Shown here: positions 29,718-36,881 of the stretch, piece by piece
Layout: each line of letters begins with the position of its first letter
Position numbering within the stretch: the stretch's first letter is position 1
From: Pseudomarimonas arenosa
GTDB taxonomy: Bacteria > Pseudomonadota > Gammaproteobacteria > Xanthomonadales > Xanthomonadaceae
DNA: 64,000 nt
Reading direction: 5' to 3'
Assembly (NCBI RefSeq): GCF_014841215.1
Contig: NZ_JACYTR010000003.1
Coordinates: 62,001 to 126,000 of the forward strand
Position numbers and translations under genes: made by a program
The notes under the pieces: generated by a model
What the model was told of the DNA's origin: nothing
Databases searched by the model: none
What the model saw: the letters and a program-made list of their open reading frames with translations, nothing else

Positions 29718-30344
29718 TCAGCGCGCGTAGGCCTGACAGAGGGTGTGCAGATGCACGCGTTCGGCATCGCGCAGGAACGGGGCGAGCATCATCATGACCT
29801 GACGGATGCCCGAACGAATTGCCTCTTGTTCGTCCTTCTCGCCGCGTACGCCGGAGTAGTTCAGCCAGAACGTGGCCAGCACCAGGATATTGGTGGCCAA
29901 GGCCTGCACCTCGTCGGCGCTGGCGCGCATCACCTCGGCCGCAACCAGACCGCGCAACACTTCGGTGGCACTGTCGGTCGCGCGTTTGAGCAGACGGCTG
30001 AAATGCATGCGGATCTTGCGCGAGCGGCTGAGGATGTCGAGCAGATCACGATAGAGGAACCGGAAATCCCAGATGCACTCGTAGATCATGTGCAGCTGCA
30101 GCCAGATGTCCTCCAGATTGGGCAGTCGTCCCTCAGGAATCAGGATGGCCTGATCCATGCGCTCTTCATACTGAGCGAACAGTTGCTCGATGATGTCGTC
30201 TTTGTTGCGAAAGTGGTAATAGAGATTGCCTGGGCTGATTTCCAGCTCGTCGGCTATATGATTGGTGGTGACATTGGGCTCCCCGCGCTCATTGAAGAGC
30301 GCCAGGCTAAGTTCAAGAATGCGATCGCGCGTCTTGCGTGCCAC
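29718..30344 (-). CDS. TetR family transcriptional regulator
   Basis: A 208-residue regulator. The N-terminal helix-turn-helix is typical of TetR (ARKTRDRILELSLALFNE, then HIADELEISPGNLYYHF). The ligand-binding C-terminal domain is of the kind seen in fatty-acid-linked TetR proteins. The start is taken as GTG 30344, 20 bases after the stop of the acyl-CoA-binding protein gene; the frame is open further upstream but would overlap that gene. Together with its neighbours it is a candidate sensor of acyl-CoA, possibly acting on the dyad at 30691-30711. Confidence 0.87.
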   Translation of the reverse strand: MARKTRDRILELSLALFNERGEPNVTTNHIADELEISPGNLYYHFRNKDDIIEQLFAQYEERMDQAILIPEGRLPNLEDIWLQLHMIYECIWDFRFLYRDLLDILSRSRKIRMHFSRLLKRATDSATEVLRGLVAAEVMRASADEVQALATNILVLATFWLNYSGVRGEKDEQEAIRSGIRQVMMMLAPFLRDAERVHLHTLCQAYAR

Positions 30345-30363
30345 GGGAGCCGAGGTCGTCCGC

Positions 30364-30621
30364 TCAGCCAGTGAGCTTCTTGACCAGGGCGACATACTTC
30401 TTCTTCGCGTCGTCCTGGCTGGTGCCCTTGAGCTTGGCCCAGGCCTCGTACTTGGCGGTGCCGACGAAATCGAAGAAGCCTGGCTTGGGACCACTGACGT
30501 CGCCCTCTGCGCCCTGCTTGAACAAGGCGTACAGCTTCAACAGGGTGTCATTGTCCGGCCGTTCGGCGAGCTTCTTGATGTCCTCTGCCGCTTGTTCAAA
30601 TTCAGCTTTCAAATCGGCCAT
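30364..30621 (-). CDS. acyl-CoA-binding protein
   Basis: An 85-residue cytosolic protein of the ACBP family that binds long-chain acyl-CoA. Key residues are visible: LYALFKQGAEGDV (the YxxYKQATxGD-like motif), GFFDFVGTAKYEAWAKLKG (Lys and Trp of the acyl-CoA pocket) and a C-terminal KKKYVALVKKL helix. ATG at 30621 follows GGAG. It is divergent from the fatty acyl-CoA reductase gene and probably cotranscribed with the TetR gene, suggesting a role in handing acyl-CoA to that pathway. Confidence 0.95.
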   Translation of the reverse strand: MADLKAEFEQAAEDIKKLAERPDNDTLLKLYALFKQGAEGDVSGPKPGFFDFVGTAKYEAWAKLKGTSQDDAKKKYVALVKKLTG

Positions 30622-30690
30622 GACGTTGCTCTCCGGGAGGCGTTGAGGAGCGGCTTTGATAGCACGCGCGTTTAGGGCGGTCAACGAGCG

Positions 30691-30711
30691 TCACAGGCAA
30701 TCGGCCTGTGA
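30691..30711. promoter_or_regulatory. 21-bp dyad, candidate TetR operator
   Basis: TCACAGGC-AATCG-GCCTGTGA, perfect eight-base arms with a five-base spacer, lies between the divergent acyl-CoA-binding protein and acyl-CoA reductase genes. Size and position fit an operator for the adjacent TetR regulator; this is inference. Confidence 0.45.
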
Positions 30712-30850
30712 AGCTGACGTCACCGTGCGCTTGCGTACTGAACCCTGGCTCTCTGCGGTGCGGCGGGCTATCTTTAGCACAGCGCGTTCCCGCAGCGGCG
30801 GGTGCGTCGGGGTCCAAATCGAGTTTGCCGATCCGGAAGGGGAACAGGTC

Positions 30851-32839
30851 ATGACGTATTTCGTAACCGGGGCCACCGGTTTCGTCGGTCGCCACTTGGT
30901 GACCAATTTGCTGAAACGCAAAGGTACCGTGTACGCACTGGTACGCAAGGGATCACAGAAGAAGCTGGCCGAGATCGGCGAGCGCATGGGCTGGGACAAC
31001 AAGCGGGTCGTCGCGGTTACCGGCGATCTTGGCAAGAGCAAACTCGGTGTTAGCGCAGCCCAGCTCAAGCAGTTGCAGGGCAAGATCCAGCATTTCTTCC
31101 ATCTGGCGGCCATCTACGACCTGTCGGCCGATGCCGATAGTCAGCGGGTGGCCAATGTCGAAGGCACGCGTCATGCGGTCGAGCTGGCCACGGCCTTGAA
31201 GGCCGGCTGCTTCCAGCACACCAGCTCGATTGCCGTCGCTGGGCTGTACCCAGGCGTGTTCCGCGAGGACATGTTCGATGAAGCCGAAGATCTGGACAGC
31301 AACCCTTACTTCCAGACCAAGCATGATTCGGAAAAGGTCGTACGCGACGAGTGCACTGCGATTCCGTATCGCATCTACCGTCCCAGCATGGTGGTTGGTC
31401 ACTCCAAGACCGGCGAGATGGACAAGGTCGACGGGCCGTACTACTTCTTCACCTTGATGAAGCGGCTACGGCAAATTCTGCCGCCATGGATGCCGACCAT
31501 CGGCCTGGAAGGGGGGCGGATCAATGTGGTGCCGGTCGACTATGTGGTCGATGCCATGGATCACATCGCGCACAAGCCGGGTTTGAACGGCGGCTGTTTC
31601 CATTTGACCGACCCCGAGCCCATGCGCATGGGCGAACTGCTCAATCTGTTCGCCAAGGCCGGGCACGCACCGCAGATGACCATGCGTCTGGATGCCCGCA
31701 TGTTTGGATTCGTGCCGCCGCCGATTCGACATGCCATTGGCAGCTTGCCGCCGGTGAAGCGCTTCTCTGGCATGCTGCTGAAGGATCTGGGCATTCCGAA
31801 GGAGGTGCTGAAGTACATCTCCTACCCAACCCGATTCGATTCTCGCGAGACCGAACGCGCGCTCAAGGGCAGCAAGATCGAGCTGCCGCGTCTGGACGAT
31901 TACGCCTGGCGTCTGTGGGACTACTGGGAGCGCCACCTCGACCCCGATCTGTACAAGGATCGCTCACTCCGCAGCCGCGTCGAGGGTCGCACCGTATTGA
32001 TCACGGGTGGCTCGGCCGGTATCGGTCGGGCGGCGGCCGAAAAGGTCGCGGCGGCAGGAGCGAAGGTGATCATCGTCGCGCGCGGCGAGGAAGAACTGAT
32101 GGCCACCCGCGACGAGTTGCGCAAGGCGGGCGGTGATGTCCATGCCTATACCGCCGATTTGTCTGATATGGCTTCCTGCGACAAGCTGGTGGAAGCGGTG
32201 CTGAAGGATCACGGCAGCATCGACGTGCTGGTCAACAATGCCGGCCGTTCGATTCGTCGCTCGATCGCGCTGTCCTACGATCGTTTCCATGACTTCGAGC
32301 GCACTATGCAGCTCAACTACTTCGGTTCGCTGCGCCTGATCATGGGGTTCCTGCCGAAGATGACCGAGCAGCGTCGCGGGCACGTCATCAACATTTCCTC
32401 GATCGGCGTGTTGGCCAACTCGCCCAGGTTTTCAGCCTATGTGGCCTCGAAGGCGGCCTTGGATGCGTTCAGTCGCTGTGCCCAGGCCGAGTTCAGCGGG
32501 GTCAATATCGCCTTCACCACGATCAACATGCCGCTGGTTCGCACCAAGATGATTGGTCCGACCAAGATCTACGACAGCGTGCCAACGCTGACCCCGGACG
32601 AGGCAGGCGACATGATTGTCGAGGCCATCATCGATCGGCCGAGCCGCATTGCCACCCGCCTCGGCATCTTCGCTGCGGTGCTCAATGCGCTGGCGCCAAA
32701 GGCGTATGAGGTGGTAATGAATACCGCATTCACCCTGTTCCCGGATTCGGCGGCAGCCAAGGGCGAAAAGGGTGGTGAGCAACAGGCCTCCAGTGAGCAG
32801 ATCGCCTTCGCCTCGGTGATGCGCGGCGTGCACTGGTAG
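30851..32839 (+). CDS. fatty acyl-CoA reductase, two-domain SDR (Maqu_2507-like)
   Basis: A 662-residue enzyme made of two fused short-chain dehydrogenases. Residues 1-370 are an extended acyl-CoA reductase-type SDR (TGATGFVGRHLV, FHLAAIYDLSAD, NPYFQTKHDSEKVV with the Tyr/Lys pair). Residues about 375-600 are a classical SDR (TGGSAGIGRAAAEK, NNAGRSIRRS, YVASKAAL). Length and sequence match throughout the Marinobacter acyl-CoA reductase Maqu_2507 (661 residues), which reduces acyl-CoA through aldehyde to fatty alcohol for wax esters. The ATG at 30851 has AAGGGGAAC upstream. No wax ester synthase is in the window. A terminator follows. Confidence 0.88.
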   Translation: MTYFVTGATGFVGRHLVTNLLKRKGTVYALVRKGSQKKLAEIGERMGWDNKRVVAVTGDLGKSKLGVSAAQLKQLQGKIQHFFHLAAIYDLSADADSQRVANVEGTRHAVELATALKAGCFQHTSSIAVAGLYPGVFREDMFDEAEDLDSNPYFQTKHDSEKVVRDECTAIPYRIYRPSMVVGHSKTGEMDKVDGPYYFFTLMKRLRQILPPWMPTIGLEGGRINVVPVDYVVDAMDHIAHKPGLNGGCFHLTDPEPMRMGELLNLFAKAGHAPQMTMRLDARMFGFVPPPIRHAIGSLPPVKRFSGMLLKDLGIPKEVLKYISYPTRFDSRETERALKGSKIELPRLDDYAWRLWDYWERHLDPDLYKDRSLRSRVEGRTVLITGGSAGIGRAAAEKVAAAGAKVIIVARGEEELMATRDELRKAGGDVHAYTADLSDMASCDKLVEAVLKDHGSIDVLVNNAGRSIRRSIALSYDRFHDFERTMQLNYFGSLRLIMGFLPKMTEQRRGHVINISSIGVLANSPRFSAYVASKAALDAFSRCAQAEFSGVNIAFTTINMPLVRTKMIGPTKIYDSVPTLTPDEAGDMIVEAIIDRPSRIATRLGIFAAVLNALAPKAYEVVMNTAFTLFPDSAAAKGEKGGEQQASSEQIAFASVMRGVHW

Positions 32840-32853
32840 TCGTCAGATGACAA

Positions 32854-32889
32854 AAAAGGGGCGCCGAGTGATCGGCGCCCCTTTTCTTG
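32854..32889. terminator. bidirectional terminator
   Basis: AAAAGGGGCGCC (32854-32865) and GGCGCCCCTTTT (32874-32885) form a 12-bp stem with an eight-base loop and T-rich flanks on both strands. It ends the acyl-CoA reductase transcript and backs up the terminator of the converging phasin gene. Confidence 0.88.
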
Positions 32890-32895
32890 TTGCGC

Positions 32896-33000
32896 AATAA
32901 AGAAGCCCGCCAGTCCAAATGCCGTAGGGGAGGGAGCTAACGGCGATTCTTGGCGGACTGGCGGGCGTCAACGGTGGGGATTCGATCCCCAGAGGTCGTT
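32896..33000 (-). ncRNA. structured phasin 3' region, candidate sRNA/terminator
   Basis: Read on the minus strand after the phasin stop. First comes a hairpin with CAACG/CGTTG outer and GGGGAT/ATCCCC inner stems (33000-32969). Then GCCCGCCAGTCC (32966-32955) pairs perfectly with GGACTGGCGGGC (32916-32905), followed by TTCTTTATT. Inside the 38-base loop a second stem GCCGT/ACGGC (32944-32940, 32925-32921) presents the loop TAGCTCCCTCCCCT, which is complementary to Shine-Dalgarno-like purine tracts. It is at least a terminator; release as an sRNA is inference. Confidence 0.4.
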
Positions 33001-33063
33001 GTTCAGACAACCTCGGTGTTCAGTGCCGCGAACCGCCACGTCGGCGATCCCGGCAATTTTCGA

Positions 33064-33609
33064 TTACTCGGTCGCGTCGCTAACCGGCGCGGCAGCGGCT
33101 GTCTTGCGAACGGCCTTCTTGGTCGCGGCCGGCTTGGCAGCCTTCTTCACCGCCGGCTTGCTGCCGTTGCTCAGTTTGCGCAGCTCGGCATTCAGCTGAT
33201 CAACACGCTTCGACAGGCCCTGCAGGTCTTCCTTGCTCGGAACGCCGAGGCGGTTCAGCGAACGCTGCACGCGCTCTTCGAACACTTTCTCAAGACGATC
33301 CCAGGTATCGGCAGCACGTTCCTTGACCTGACCCACGCGGCTTTCCACTACGTCGCGGACCACGTCAACCTTGCCACCAGCCAGCTTGCGGGTCGCCTTT
33401 TCCAGCTGCGAACCTTCCTTAACCAGTGATTCGAACAGCTTGGTGCCTTCGCCCTGAGCGCGAGCAAATGCACCCATGCCGGCCGACCAGATCTGCTGGG
33501 CGGAATCCATGATCGAACGCGACAGTGCTTCAGCTTTATTGGACGCCGCTTGGCTTTGCTTGGTCGACTTCGCACGCTTCGTCTTGGCGGCGGACTTCAG
33601 TTTGGCCAT
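33064..33609 (-). CDS. phasin family protein
   Basis: A 181-residue polyhydroxyalkanoate granule-associated protein. The central amphipathic helices (residues about 28-135; SRSIMDSAQQIWSAGMGAFARAQ, FESLVKEGSQLEKATRKL) match the phasin (PhaI/PhaF-like) family. The N-terminus is Lys/Ser/Ala-rich and the C-terminus is an AlgP-like AKPAATKKAVRKTA tail that may bind DNA, as in PhaF. ATG at 33609 follows GAGGAGGG. The leader has a GCAACGC-N5-GCGTTGC hairpin. No PHA synthase lies in the window; nearby granule genes support a storage role. Confidence 0.9.
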   Translation of the reverse strand: MAKLKSAAKTKRAKSTKQSQAASNKAEALSRSIMDSAQQIWSAGMGAFARAQGEGTKLFESLVKEGSQLEKATRKLAGGKVDVVRDVVESRVGQVKERAADTWDRLEKVFEERVQRSLNRLGVPSKEDLQGLSKRVDQLNAELRKLSNGSKPAVKKAAKPAATKKAVRKTAAAAPVSDATE

Positions 33610-33947
33610 GACGGCCCTCCTCGATGGTTTGGGTTTGCAGCAACGCCCAATGCGTTGCACAGTGAGGTCAGTCTGCAGCCCTTGCCTAGAATATTCACAC
33701 TATCCGGTGAACCAGCCTGGTGATCGATGCGCAATGTTCAGCTTCGCACCCGGCGACTGAGCTGTGGATAGGCTTGGCTGCGGAAACGCGCATTCGACCA
33801 GTGCTTGGGCTGATCGGAGTCAGGAGGGTGCAGGTCCGAGCCGCGGGGCTCGCCTCATGCCGTCGAACAGCGTGTTCCGCCGGCAGCGTTTCCTATATGC
33901 AAGCCGAGAACGACGCGCACTGTTTCTCGCGCGCCGGGCCCGTCGCA
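33610..33947. other. intergenic region upstream of phasin gene
   Basis: These 338 bases lie between the patatin gene stop and the phasin start, both on the minus strand, and should hold the phasin promoter. A perfect seven-base hairpin GCAACGC-CCAAT-GCGTTGC (33640-33658) lies about 30 bases before the start codon and may be in the leader. An AT-rich GAATATTC is at about 33690. No supported gene is present. Confidence 0.5.
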
Positions 33948-35213
33948 TCACCCGCGATCGGTTTGTCGCGGCGCCCGGCGAGTGGTGACCCGACGCTTCT
34001 GCAGGATGCTTTCCACATCATCCAGGGCGCGACGCAGACGCGCCGTGGTCTTGGTGTGGCGTCGCCGCGGCGCCTGCAGGGATTCAAAGGCACTGCGCTC
34101 GGTGTCTTCGAGAATTTCTGGCCGGAACTTCAGCTCGTGGCGCGCCAGCAGCGGCGCCAGGACGTCGCGATTGCGGCGCAGATCACTCATGGTGGCGCGG
34201 TAGGCATGGTTACACACACGGCGTCGCGACTTGTAGCTGAACACGCTGGTGAAGAACATTTCGGCGTCGTCGGAATTGGGCTCCAGGAACAGCTGGTCGA
34301 CGTGCGGATACTGGTGCTCGTACTTGGCCATGCCAACGTGGGCGCGGGACTGTAGCAAGGTGCGGAAGGTCTGCGACAGCACCACCGGCAAACCGCCCTC
34401 GACCAGGCTCTCCGGGCGCTTGCCATGCGCCCGGGCCAGGCTGGCGTCGAACGGCACCAAGGGGTTGATGCCGATCACCAGATCGACTCCCTGGTCCATC
34501 GCGATCGAGGCATGCATGGTGCGACGCAAGGCGCCATCAACAAACTGGCGGCCGCGGATTTCGACCGGAGGATACAGGCCTGGTAGTGCGGCGCTGGCCT
34601 GCACGGCACGCGAGATCGGCACATCGTCCCATTCGCGTTCGCCGAAGCGGATCGTCTCACCGTTGTCGAGGTCGACCGCCACCACATAGAGTTTGCGCAG
34701 CAGTTCGCGGAAATCGTTGGTTCGACCGTGACGGGTGAAGGCTGCCGACAGAAAGCGTTCGATCTGCTCGTTGTCGAAGATGCCGGAGGGAATCAAGGCG
34801 CCGAAGCGGGCCAATGTGGAGTTGAGGTTGGCGCTGCCCGGATCGAGCAGCAGGTCGCGCCACCAGCGCAGGATCACCCGCGGCAGGCTGAGCGCGCGAC
34901 GTGTGTATTCCCAGAATGCCGGCTTGACGAACAGGTCGGGCTGGAACTGCACATCGTCGTGATCGCCGGTGATGAACACCCGGGTGATCGCCGCCGTGTC
35001 CATTCGGTTGGCCAGAGCTGCCGACAGGAAGGCGCCCGAACTGACGCCCACGTACACCGACAGATTGGTCAGCTGCAGGCCGTCGATTGCTTCTTCCAAG
35101 GCCCGCAACACGCCGAGTTCATACATACCCCCGATCGGCCCTCCGCCGGCGATGGCGAGTCCGATGCGGGCCTGACTGGGCTGGCGTGCTTTGGCGGCTT
35201 GAATGTGCAGCAT
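33948..35213 (-). CDS. patatin-like phospholipase
   Basis: A 421-residue patatin-family lipid acyl hydrolase. The catalytic dyad and oxyanion hole are visible: GGGPIGG, the nucleophile elbow GVSSG and the Asp in FVDGALRR. The C-terminal 150 residues are basic and divergent (RRHTKTTARLRRALDD). No signal peptide is apparent, so it is probably cytosolic or granule-bound. The ATG at 35213 follows GGAT at suitable distance; an ATG at 35267 lacks a binding site. Flanked by phasin and PHA-region genes, it may act on storage lipid or membrane lipid; that is inference. Confidence 0.9.
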   Translation of the reverse strand: MLHIQAAKARQPSQARIGLAIAGGGPIGGMYELGVLRALEEAIDGLQLTNLSVYVGVSSGAFLSAALANRMDTAAITRVFITGDHDDVQFQPDLFVKPAFWEYTRRALSLPRVILRWWRDLLLDPGSANLNSTLARFGALIPSGIFDNEQIERFLSAAFTRHGRTNDFRELLRKLYVVAVDLDNGETIRFGEREWDDVPISRAVQASAALPGLYPPVEIRGRQFVDGALRRTMHASIAMDQGVDLVIGINPLVPFDASLARAHGKRPESLVEGGLPVVLSQTFRTLLQSRAHVGMAKYEHQYPHVDQLFLEPNSDDAEMFFTSVFSYKSRRRVCNHAYRATMSDLRRNRDVLAPLLARHELKFRPEILEDTERSAFESLQAPRRRHTKTTARLRRALDDVESILQKRRVTTRRAPRQTDRG

Positions 35214-35362
35214 CGATGATCCGTAGTGCAAAAGCTGGGGGATTGTAGCCGCCGCGAAGCTCGCCATCGGGTGAAGATGTCTTCACGTTAGTCCGAAAGT
35301 CGGTTGCGGCGTCTCTTCATATCTATCACCAACCGGGCGAGCCAAGGCTCTACAATTGGGGT

Positions 35363-36103
35363 ATGACGTCACGCCTGATCGACGCCCGCCTGCTGCGCCT
35401 GTTGGCCTGGAACAACCGCGCTCGTGACCCTGAGTCCGAGCCGGCGAACAAACTCGCCGTGCTGCCTGAGTTGCAGCGCTGGCAAGCGAAACGGCTACGC
35501 GCCAGCTTCACCGACTTCCTGGCCGATCCGCGACGGTGTCAGGCCGCCGAATTCTTCCTGACCGACCTCTACGGCGATTTCGATGTCAGCCGCCGTGACC
35601 GAGACGTCGAGCGCGTACTGCCCCTGATGCGTCGCGTGCTGCCGGAGCGCCTGCTGGAATCGGCAGCGGATGCAATTGAGTTGTCGGTGCTCAGTCACCG
35701 ACTTGATCTGCGCATGGCCAAGGCGCTGACCTCCCTGGGGGCAAGAAAGGTCTGCGACACCAGCTATACCGAGGCCTATCGTCATGCCGGCCTGCGTCGT
35801 CTGCGCGAACATCAGATCAGCCTGATCGTCGGGCTAGGGCACAATCTGGAGCAAGCCGTTTCCAAGCCGCTGATCGGTCATTTGCTGCGCTTGGCGCGGA
35901 CACCTGCCAAGGCTGCTGGCTTGAGTGAGCTGCAGAGTTTCTTGGAGCGCGGGTTTGCGGCATTTCGGGCGCTCGGCAGTGCGCGCGATTTCGTCGAGGA
36001 CATCGCCCATCGCGAGCGCAGCGTCAGCGAGCGTCTATTCTCCGGTCACCCACGTCCCTTCGAGGTGGTGCCCAAGCCACCCAGCAAAACCCTGCTGCGC
36101 TAG
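35363..36103 (+). CDS. conserved hypothetical protein (FFL-x-LYG motif)
   Basis: A 246-residue helical protein without a known fold assignment from me. It carries the segment AAEFFLTDLYGDFDVSRRDRDVERVLP, resembling proteins named for an FFLEELY motif in gammaproteobacteria, and otherwise is Leu/Arg-rich with no membrane segment or signal. The function is unknown. The promoter-like TACAAT at 35351-35356 is only six bases before the ATG, with no usable ribosome binding site, so translation may be leaderless. It is divergent from the patatin gene and converges with the PHA-region gene. Confidence 0.75.
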   Translation: MTSRLIDARLLRLLAWNNRARDPESEPANKLAVLPELQRWQAKRLRASFTDFLADPRRCQAAEFFLTDLYGDFDVSRRDRDVERVLPLMRRVLPERLLESAADAIELSVLSHRLDLRMAKALTSLGARKVCDTSYTEAYRHAGLRRLREHQISLIVGLGHNLEQAVSKPLIGHLLRLARTPAKAAGLSELQSFLERGFAAFRALGSARDFVEDIAHRERSVSERLFSGHPRPFEVVPKPPSKTLLR

Positions 36104-36106
36104 GTA

Positions 36107-36255
36107 AGGTCTGAACAAGTCCGTCCTGAACTTACCCAGACGCGCCGAGTCCGGCACAGGTCCGGACTCGGCTCACCCTGATCAACAACGTACGTTGTTG
36201 ATCGCGGCGGTGCATCCGTGCACCACAGGAATCTCTGAACTTGTTAGGAGATTCC
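36107..36255. repeat. cluster of four hairpins, MITE-like
   Basis: Four consecutive inverted repeats fill the gap between convergent genes: CCGAGTCCGG.../...CCGGACTCGG (about 36145-36171), a perfect 24-bp palindrome centred on ACGT (36180-36203), GGTGCA-TCCG-TGCACC (36209-36224) and GGAATCTC-N12-GAGATTCC (36228-36255). Near the ends, TCTGAACAAGT on the left and an inverted copy resembling TCCTAACAAGT on the right look like weak terminal inverted repeats. It may be a degenerate MITE or a complex terminator. Confidence 0.5.
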
Positions 36256-36531
36256 CTAGGCAAATTCGCGATCGATATGGTCGTGAATCGAGCGCTCGAT
36301 GGGTCCGCGCAAGGCCATCAGCAGAAAGCCCAGATTGACCGCGACCTGTACTTTTCCCTTGCTGATCGCTATGTGGCCGTCGATGCCGGAGCGCTGGAAG
36401 TGCAGGGTAGAGCCTTCCCACTCATAGTCGACGTCGAATCGTTCGGCAATGCTCACGGCCACCCGCTCAACGGCTGCCTTGGCATCTTTCATCGATTTGT
36501 TGTGACTGCGTTCTATGTGAATCGATGGCAT
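36256..36531 (-). CDS. polyhydroxyalkanoic acid system family protein
   Basis: A 91-residue protein of the PHA granule region family (PHA_gran_rgn), commonly found beside phasins; the molecular role is unknown. Typical sequence: IHIERSHNKSMKDAKAAVE at the N-terminus, YEWEGSTLHFQRSGIDGHI in the middle and ALRGPIERSIHDHIDREF at the end. ATG at 36531 has AGGA upstream. It strengthens the case that 30-36.5 kb is a storage-granule locus. Confidence 0.88.
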   Translation of the reverse strand: MPSIHIERSHNKSMKDAKAAVERVAVSIAERFDVDYEWEGSTLHFQRSGIDGHIAISKGKVQVAVNLGFLLMALRGPIERSIHDHIDREFA

Positions 36532-36881
36532 CGTTTGATCCTCAAAGCCGAGCGTGGTGTTTTGAGCTGATCTTGCCAGACTTGACAGCGCGCCAACTTT
36601 CGGCCGAGTTCACCTCGCTGCGGGTGAGGCTGCAGCCTCACCTCCGAGCGATCATCGACGCTGTTTTGTCTGCCGATCATACGTACTTCCTCCGGCGGGT
36701 CTTGACGCGCTGCGTCAACGCTGTACCCGCCTGTGTTGCCGCCACATCCGGATTCGACGCCGGCGGGCTCGTTGCTTGGCTGTGCAGCGGTACACAGCAA
36801 AATGCTTGGCCGTGGTTGGCCCGGCTTCACGAAAGCCCGACCAGAGTGCTAGAGTCGGGCGAAGGGGTGAGGGGATAGCGC
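36532..36881. other. intergenic region upstream of FHA gene
   Basis: These 350 bases separate the divergent PHA-region and FHA genes. An open frame on the plus strand (36525-36878) starts inside the PHA-region gene and stops three bases before the FHA start, but its codon use and composition are unlike the neighbours, so it is not called. The purine tract GAGGGGATAG just before 36882 is the FHA gene ribosome binding site. Confidence 0.5.

Noticed and set aside
32969-32999. Hairpin resembling a tRNA T-arm (GGGGATTCGATCCCC)
   Set aside because: The loop reads ATTCGAT or ATCGAAT rather than TTCRANY with a proper G53-C61 pair, and no acceptor, D or anticodon arm is present.
36525-36878. A 117-codon plus-strand open frame ending three bases before the FHA gene
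   Set aside because: It begins inside the PHA-region gene on the other strand, has codon use and a Trp/Cys-rich composition unlike the neighbours, and resembles no family known to me.
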